A DNA stretch of 64,000 nucleotides from Gymnopus androsaceus JB14. Taxonomy: Eukaryota; Basidiomycota; Agaricomycetes; Agaricales; Omphalotaceae. The notes under the pieces were generated by a model, which saw only the letters and a program-made list of their open reading frames with translations, searched no databases and was not told where the DNA came from. The stretch is taken from NCBI GenBank assembly GCA_009733575.1, contig ML769544.1, forward strand, positions 72,012-136,011. Reading direction: 5' to 3'. A program made the translations under genes and the position numbers. Of this stretch, positions 57,795 to 64,000 are shown piece by piece (the first letter of the stretch is position 1; each line of letters opens with the position of its first letter).

Positions 57795-59729
57795 ATGTCC
57801 TCGAAATTGCCTGCAACTGGAAAATCAAAGACTCTGCAACACGAGGCTGTTGAATTTCCTTTATCCTCTCCCGATGCCTTATCCATTGGTGGTAGTCTAG
57901 GCCGCCGTTCCAATTTGTTCAAATCCACACTGAAACGACCGAGTTTGAAAAGCCTTCGTAGGAGCTTTTGTACATCTTTTCATTTGAATTCGGACTCTGC
58001 AGCTGCCTCCGAGTCCGAGTCTACTGTTCGTGATCATAGCGGGTTGGAATCTCCCACTCCGAATCCAACTCCAAGCCATCGCCATCATCATTTGCTTTCA
58101 TTACCATCCTTCCATCGCCATCATAAAAGTCGATCTTTCTCCCAACTTGGAATTGGTAACAACTCTACTCCGCGTTCGACGAGTTCAGCAGGCTCGGGTT
58201 CAGATCTAGAATTCGATCCTGATCATGATACTACCGATACGCATGTGGTGCATTCATTCGTTGTTCTTGGACGAGGTAATAGAATGCAGAGCGAGAATAG
58301 TGTGGCACAGGCCAGTGCCGACTCCTCTGCCAAACGATCGACGAGTTCAGCAGGCTCAGGCTCAGATCTAGAACTCAAAATCGATCCTAATCCCGATACA
58401 GATATGCCTGGTGTGCATTCCTTTGTAGTTCTTGGACGAAACAGTAGGATGCAAAGCGAGGATGTGAATAGTGTGGCGCAGGTATCCAAAGAGGATACAG
58501 ATGCTTTATCGGGGTATATTTCTACTCCGTCATCGGAAGATCCGGAGATACAATGTCGGCGTGAACTCGACTTGGACCTGCCACTGGATTTACGTTCTCC
58601 ATCTCCATCTTCATGCCCAGGTTCTTCGCCAGCACTATCGATTCCTTCCGCTCCTCCTCTTCCTGCTATCGATAACATTGAAACCGTTGAAATTGGAATC
58701 ACGAGAAGTCTTCCGTCGCCAAGTCGCGTCGATGGATCAGTAATAGTCCCAGCAATTGTGGTGTTGGGAGAGGAGTTGCAGCCTCCCGATGCTACTTTAA
58801 AGCCGACGACAGCGAAGGCACCCGCGCCTGACTCAGCTGCAGAGCTAGTCTCTCCTTCCTTATCCTCTGCAGACAACAATGTTGATGTCATGGTCTATGG
58901 AGTTCCATCCATATCATACCGTGAACTTCACCAACTTGCCGCCGCCACTGAGGACGTTGTCATTTCGGAGACCACCGATGACACGTTGGAAGCCAATTTG
59001 GAGTCCCTACCCTCCGCCGACTCCAATAGTGGCGATATTGATACTGCCATTGCGAGTAGGCTGGTCTCGAATGGTGCCAACATCGATATCAATGTCGATG
59101 TCGATACTATTATCTCCATACAACTTGACGAATTCTCCAAAGATGGCTCTGAGCTAGGTGATCCGCACCGATGTCCCGAGCAATCATTGCCATCTGTGAA
59201 TCTTGCTTCTATTGGTCAGGCTCCTATCCCCGACACTACTCACATATCAGGGCTAGTTCCATCGACATTGACGCAGCCAGAGGCCCTTCACGATTTCCAC
59301 ACCCAGAGCTCGATAGTAGCCAGCACAGGGACCAACCCATACCCGGATCTAGACGATATTATAACTCCCCATCTCCTAAACGAACTTTTCCTACCCATAT
59401 TAAACGGAAGTCGCCCTCTTTCGTTTTACTTTGGCCTCCGTGATAGCGATAGCGATAGCACTAGCACTAGCACTCGGGTTGATAGATCCCACCCACACTC
59501 GGTCCACCGCAGGCGCAATTGTCGCTCGGAATATGAAAGGAAGAGGCCGAATTATCCCACAGTTGCTGGCGGTAGTACTGTATACAAAAATCCTGGTTTC
59601 GTTCAAGAATTAACCTGGCTGATATGGATGAGTGTACGACGGAGGACTTCGCTTCATTTGACGTGGTGGTTGTCGAGTACAGTGTGGATTGCATTGAGAG
59701 GACTTAGGTTTTTTTCTTCTTCGAGTTGA
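57795..59729 (+). CDS. Ser/Asp-rich hypothetical protein with a hydrophobic C-terminus (duplicated gene B, intact copy)
   Basis: Not recognised. A single-exon frame of 644 codons starts MSSKLPATGKSKT. Near the N-terminus are a basic block (LGRRSNLFKSTLKRPSLKSL) and a His-rich stretch (SHRHHHLLSLPSFHRHH). Residues about 115-210 hold two tandem units of STSSAGSGSDLE plus a VHSFVVLGR box and RMQSE. The rest is Ser/Thr/Asp/Pro-rich and probably disordered, with a DSDSDSTSTSTR run. The last 45 residues are hydrophobic and basic (LTWLIWMSVRRRTSLHLTWW, SSTVWIALRGLRFF), which could be a membrane anchor. The other copy (32457-34441) is frameshifted, so only this one can make the full protein. Confidence 0.6.
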   Translation: MSSKLPATGKSKTLQHEAVEFPLSSPDALSIGGSLGRRSNLFKSTLKRPSLKSLRRSFCTSFHLNSDSAAASESESTVRDHSGLESPTPNPTPSHRHHHLLSLPSFHRHHKSRSFSQLGIGNNSTPRSTSSAGSGSDLEFDPDHDTTDTHVVHSFVVLGRGNRMQSENSVAQASADSSAKRSTSSAGSGSDLELKIDPNPDTDMPGVHSFVVLGRNSRMQSEDVNSVAQVSKEDTDALSGYISTPSSEDPEIQCRRELDLDLPLDLRSPSPSSCPGSSPALSIPSAPPLPAIDNIETVEIGITRSLPSPSRVDGSVIVPAIVVLGEELQPPDATLKPTTAKAPAPDSAAELVSPSLSSADNNVDVMVYGVPSISYRELHQLAAATEDVVISETTDDTLEANLESLPSADSNSGDIDTAIASRLVSNGANIDINVDVDTIISIQLDEFSKDGSELGDPHRCPEQSLPSVNLASIGQAPIPDTTHISGLVPSTLTQPEALHDFHTQSSIVASTGTNPYPDLDDIITPHLLNELFLPILNGSRPLSFYFGLRDSDSDSTSTSTRVDRSHPHSVHRRRNCRSEYERKRPNYPTVAGGSTVYKNPGFVQELTWLIWMSVRRRTSLHLTWWLSSTVWIALRGLRFFSSSS

Positions 59730-61419
59730 CTTGATTATGATACGTATGTACTTAGTTTAATTTATTTGTTGGTTTCTTCGAGTCTGTCTAATACTTACCG
59801 TAATCCTTGTATGCTACAATGTATCTTGTATGTATCATCTCCAACTCCCTCCACCCTCCCGGGTCCTTCAAGTCCTATGGTGAATATACGCTGACGATCC
59901 GTTGGATGTGCTCCCCCCCTCCTTTAAAGTTTCAGCTCCTTCATTCGGACTTCGGATTCCGACCTCCTCACCGACCCTGACTCGGGAGTGTAGCGAAGTA
60001 CTTACTCAGACTCTTATTTAGTTTACTAGTTAACAATGATACTGTAACAGTAAACAGGCTTCATATCAAGTTGGACAGTTGAACTTGAAGCCCGTTCTGA
60101 GTCCCTATGATTTCAGATGCATTGGCACGGTCACGACACCTCTTTTGGTTTACCTTGACCTACGTATAACGCGTTAGCTTTAGGCCTTCGGATAGCCTCC
60201 CTCCTAGATAAGGTGTTCTGAGTCGTTCCAGATTCGGCAGTGAGTGGGTTGACTGCAGTTTATGTTTATTTGATGTGGTGGTTACTACCGAGCTCGAATT
60301 GGAGTCTGCCAGGTTTCCTGTAAGGCTAATCCTCGCCGTATTGAAAGCAACGCAGATTCTTCGCACAAGTATACTCGAGTATAACGATGAATGTTACCTA
60401 CTTTACCTTCGATTTGACAAAGTTTGGCTTGTTGTTTTCATTTTTTCTTTTCCGCTCTGACGTACTGTTACCAAAAGCCATGTTTACCTTAGACTACCGG
60501 TGGCCAGGTTGCTTGCCAACCATACAGCATATGTACCGGATGACTCGGAATACCTTGGTTTTTGGTCACTGAAAGGTTATTGGTTACTTGTTAGCAATGT
60601 ATGGTTTGAAGGCTGTATGGTTTATGGTTTGAAGGCTCTTGAAGTACGGTAAGTTCATGAAATTTCGGCAACAGTATAGTGTGTAGGTTCCCTAATTCGA
60701 GGTCGAAAGAACAAACTTTCTGGCCAAAGCAATTGGCGGAATCGAGGTGAGGTGAGACGGCTCAGTGGCACATGCAATATTCACAAGAGGAAATTATCGC
60801 GATTGATATAATGCATACATACTTACTCAAGTTTACTTGAAGGTACCGGTGATACCCGCTCGGATTTATTAGAGGCCGTGGCATGCAAACATCTCCAGGT
60901 CTTTGTTCTTTCAAGCTTGGCTTCGCGATTTTCTCTGTCGATGCAAAACACCACATTGGTAATCCCTTGTCCGTTCCCCGTTGTTCCCCTAGATAGGCTA
61001 AGTTATTGGGATATGCCATGTGATGGACGATATTGCCTGAGATATGAGCTGAATGAATTGAATCACGTTGAACTTGCGTTGAACGCGTCCTTTAGCTATG
61101 TTCCAACGCTTCAACTTCTGCTCTTCGACCCGGGAAGAGGATTTTCAAATGGGTGAGTGGATTGCAGTTGTATCTGTGGGCAGTGCACGGATGAATGCTG
61201 GTATTTCCCTTTTTTTTTTTTTTTTTTTTTTTTTTGAGATCGGGCGCCAATCAGCAAACTCGAAATGGAAAGGCCAAAGCGTTCGTTTGGAGCGTCGAGG
61301 TAGATACTAGATCCGAAACTGAATTTCCAAAAGAAATCTCGGCTGTCCTACCACGTCAGAAAAACGTGTACGATGCGGCCAGTTCCTTCCGAAATTTACC
61401 TTATTTGGTAATAAAAAAG
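59730..61419. other. Non-coding part of duplication copy 2 and flank
   Basis: Mostly the counterpart of 34440-37127, without a credible gene. A T-run of about 25 bases lies at 61209-61235, just outside the end of the duplicated segment. Confidence 0.5.
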
Positions 61420-63502
61420 AGATGTCGTACGAGTTTGTATTTTTAACAGCTCTGGGAGCGCCGGGATACACGTTTTGCTAATGTGATTCCACACTTGTTT
61501 CATGCTATGGATGTAACGGAATGCTACAGACGTAATCAACTCCTCCACCACATCAACATCTCTCAAATCCAATTCAGGACTCATGTGGAGCTCCAGTTGT
61601 CGAAGATTGGGGAAAGGATAGATGGGTCTGAACCCTCTGCCTACAAGTATCGCTTGTTCAGGCCTACGCATCTCCCGTGGGAACAGTAAGCCGCGTTTTC
61701 GTCACGTTGCCGCTATCACACGCTTCAAGCTTCCCCACTCTTCTCTTCTTACCGTCATCTCAGCGACACTCAACCTCGAAGGAATTGCCCAATCCTTCGA
61801 AGTTTTCACAGAATCTTTTTTCACCCACCCACCTCCCTTAACACCAGAAGCCAAGATCAAGACTTTCAACAAGTACAATATTGGTTATATTGTAAGTATA
61901 TAAGTTTTCTGACAACGGCGGAGGATACAGTTTTCGGGTTATCGGTTTCTGTACCCTCCGCACCCCCAGGTCGGAAAATTAATTCCGTATCTCCTCGCAA
62001 ACAATTCGAACTACGGAATTAATATTCCTGCGTGCCTTTGCCCATCGCACGTTCTCAGTTAGTTTATATCTTACTTATTAACCTTCGTTAAATATCATCT
62101 AAGAAACTTGATGAGTGTGATCACGGCCTAACCCAGACGAAAGGTTCGAAAATCCGTCGTATAAGAAAGAATGAGGTTTTGATCACATAGCGACCGCTCA
62201 CCCCACAAAAATGCGGTATTATGTCATCAATCCCTCTGACAACTAGCACCTCAACAGCTTTGGTGCATTCAAGTTTGCTAAAAATGCATGTCCGGCCAGT
62301 GATGTCCAGATTCCTGAGACTGAACTTGGACAGAGCTTCTAGTAGGCCAAAGTAAGACGCCAGCGACCCACGGGTAGTTGCATAAAATTCCACTAGAGAG
62401 GAACAAATGATTGAACCGAGAATTGCCCATAGTCGACTGCTCTATGAAAATCTCTTTGAGGTCGGTAATGATAGGTTCAGCGGAAGCCTCTACGGGTCCG
62501 GTCTCTTTGAGATCTCGAATAAACAGTCTTTGAAGACGTGGAAGTAGTTGAACCATTTTCAAAACCTCTGCGAGCGAGACTTGGGAGGTCGAATACTCGG
62601 TAATCTGATCGCAAAGCGATGTGGAGGGTGGAACTGTCAAAATTCCGGCATTAGTACCAGTGGGTCTCTTAGTGTTGACCAGGACGTTAAGCTGGAGGCC
62701 GGTAGATAAATTTCTGTGCTCCTACAAGTATTCTCCTGACCCGCAAGCGTTTCAATGAGGGAAATGAGTGTTCCGACAGGGACCTAGTGTCGATCCGACT
62801 CTGCATGTTCCCTTTTCCCAGAAACAGCGACTCCGAGCGATGACAGTGAGAGGCTACAAGCGCCAAGACGCCATCCGTATAACTCGATGTCCTAGAGGCA
62901 GAATTTAGGACTACACCGACGTACACCGAGAGAGGAAGTGTGCCAGATCGACCACGATAGGACGACAAAGGAGACAGACCGAAATTCTGCGGGGTAATCG
63001 CGTCAACCTTACCGAATGCTAGTTTTCGAATTCTCTTTCCAGGAATGATGTTATCCTCCTCTATCTTCGCTCGAGTCCATAGTACTGGCGTTTCTCGGCT
63101 TGCCCTCCAACGACGAGATACTCTCCCATGAACCCACAGAGGTCCAAAGAATGAGGAGCAGAAAAAAGATGGTACATCGCATCGATGCCAAGTCCTACAC
63201 CAAAGTAAGATACCTTTTGTAGAAGTTCCCTTGGTAAACCTCTATGGGTGTAAGATCTGCTTTCCCTCTGCGACCGCAACCTCAAGCTCCTCTTTTCTTG
63301 TTTCCAGAGTGGTAAGGAGAGCTTCACGAGCTTCGACTGGCAATCATTGACAAAGGACCAAAGATTACGCTGATCGACCTCCTCAAGAACATCGTTCGTG
63401 CCAAGGAGTTGGTCCATGCCGAGCAAGGGAGATGGAAGGAGGGGTATTCTGCACAAAGTGTTCACATTGAGGACATGTGTTCGGAGTGGCAACGGTGGCC
63501 AT
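61420..63502 (-). pseudogene. Decayed agaricomycete F-box protein gene
   Basis: The start codon at 63502 opens MATVATPNTCPQCEHFVQNT, followed by the usual Arg-His-Gly-Pro-Thr and NDVLEEVDQRNLWSFV blocks, but the frame changes between them (near 63420). The helix before the F-box (LLTTLETRKEELEVAVAEGK) and the F-box itself (HRGLPRELLQKVSYFG) are again in different frames (near 63245-63320), as is the RVSRRWRASRETPVLW block. Leucine-rich segments follow to about 61480 (LLPRLQRLFIRDLKE, FPNLRQLELHMSPELDL). At least three frameshifts in a family that is normally one or two exons make this a pseudogene, unless the assembly is poor here. Confidence 0.6.
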
Positions 63503-64000
63503 GATCTTGAAAAGTAGCAGTAGAACTATCAAAATGTGAGCGTTGAATAACACGGAGAGTAATGGACTCTGGAGCCTACCGTAACTGTTATTGAGCGAGC
63601 GACGGAGGTTGCTATTCAGCTTGTGAAGCACATGATAAATTATGATTACAATGAACCTCAACAAAGAGCAAACAATGAACAAAAAGAAGCATCGGAGGAA
63701 GTACTATGGTAAGAGGTGAACCGTGAAGTCAGGTTTGAGGAGCGTCAATCGACAAGCCAAAAGGCAAAGGCCAAAGCGTCCATGGGATCGAGGAGACTCC
63801 TGGATTCAATTCGGAATAGCTCGGTGGCGAAACGAGCTTGAACATGGAACATGTAATTTGGACAAAAATCATTATGCTCCTCGAAATATAATACACACGC
63901 TATCAAATTTACAAGGTATCAAGGGAGGTACTACCATCCCGCGCCTTGTGGACTGACAGCCCTCGGCGGACCAGGACTTGGGATAGACTGAGGCATGATT
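63503..64000. other. No gene recognised
   Basis: The 5' flank of the decayed F-box gene. The plus-strand frame at 63723-63956 (77 codons) has no motif. The window ends here. Confidence 0.4.

Larger units (their letters stand above)
55905..61143. repeat. Segmental duplication, copy 2
   Basis: Direct repeat of 29905-37127. It starts with a truncated, broken piece of the FBXO9-like last exon and lacks the two extra pieces found in copy 1 (the tandem duplication and the 842-bp element). The right end of the Tc1/mariner element lies only about 70 bp to its left. Confidence 0.85.

Noticed and set aside
58223..58891. 222-codon minus-strand ORF
   Set aside because: Antisense to the intact 644-codon gene B; no independent features.

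Overview
The window is nuclear DNA of a filamentous basidiomycete, most likely an agaricomycete (mushroom-forming) fungus. The evidence is dense short spliceosomal introns (mostly 50-60 bp), a Zn2Cys6 regulator, agaricomycete-style F-box proteins, an NB-ARC/TPR NLR-like protein opening with the Met-Phe-x-x-Ala-Ser-Asn motif of fungal NLRs, and Tc1/mariner and Copia elements. No tRNA, rRNA, CRISPR array or bacterial-type operon was seen.

Layout. 1-8,200 is gene-poor. It holds a 623-bp hAT-type MITE (704-1326) and a centrin gene (2891-3502, minus) broken by one in-frame TAG. 8,300-24,200 is the conserved, gene-dense half: a Zn2Cys6 transcription factor with two successive microexons and apparent frameshifts (8309-10455), an endonuclease III-like glycosylase (10815-11714), the RED/IK splicing factor (11858-13393, minus), an F-box protein (13680-15275), the PP2A B55 subunit (15942-17704, minus), COX9 (17950-18228), an ER DnaJ protein (18385-19997, minus), and a 996-residue protein with four C2HC zinc-finger-like repeats, each ending in its own exon (20681-24162, minus). 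24,200-28,300 holds one unidentified multi-exon minus-strand gene or remnant. An FBXO9-like F-box gene lies at 28308-30230.

29,905-64,000 is the dynamic half. A roughly 7-kb segment (29905-37127), starting inside the last exon of the FBXO9-like gene, is repeated in the same orientation at 55905-61143. Between the copies lie an NB-ARC/TPR gene (37319-40526) and a nested transposon stack. The outer layer is a Tc1/mariner element (42988-55836) with 315-bp inverted repeats and a TA target duplication; it carries a decayed DDE transposase and a second, convergent gene. That second gene is split in frame by an element with inverted arms of about 720 bp (45188-54257). This in turn contains a young Copia retrotransposon (46371-52004) with nearly identical LTRs, an AGTGA target duplication and a primer-binding site matching the anticodon half of initiator tRNA-Met. 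The end of the window is a decayed F-box gene.

Genome-wide hints. GC-AG introns are unusually common in these gene models (about 6 of 43). Several frame breaks sit beside short homopolymers, so some may be assembly errors; others (TGA stops in transposon ORFs where CGA is plausible) look like C-to-T decay. Gene models were joined by eye from reading frame, splice signals and family conservation; none was checked by alignment or RNA data.
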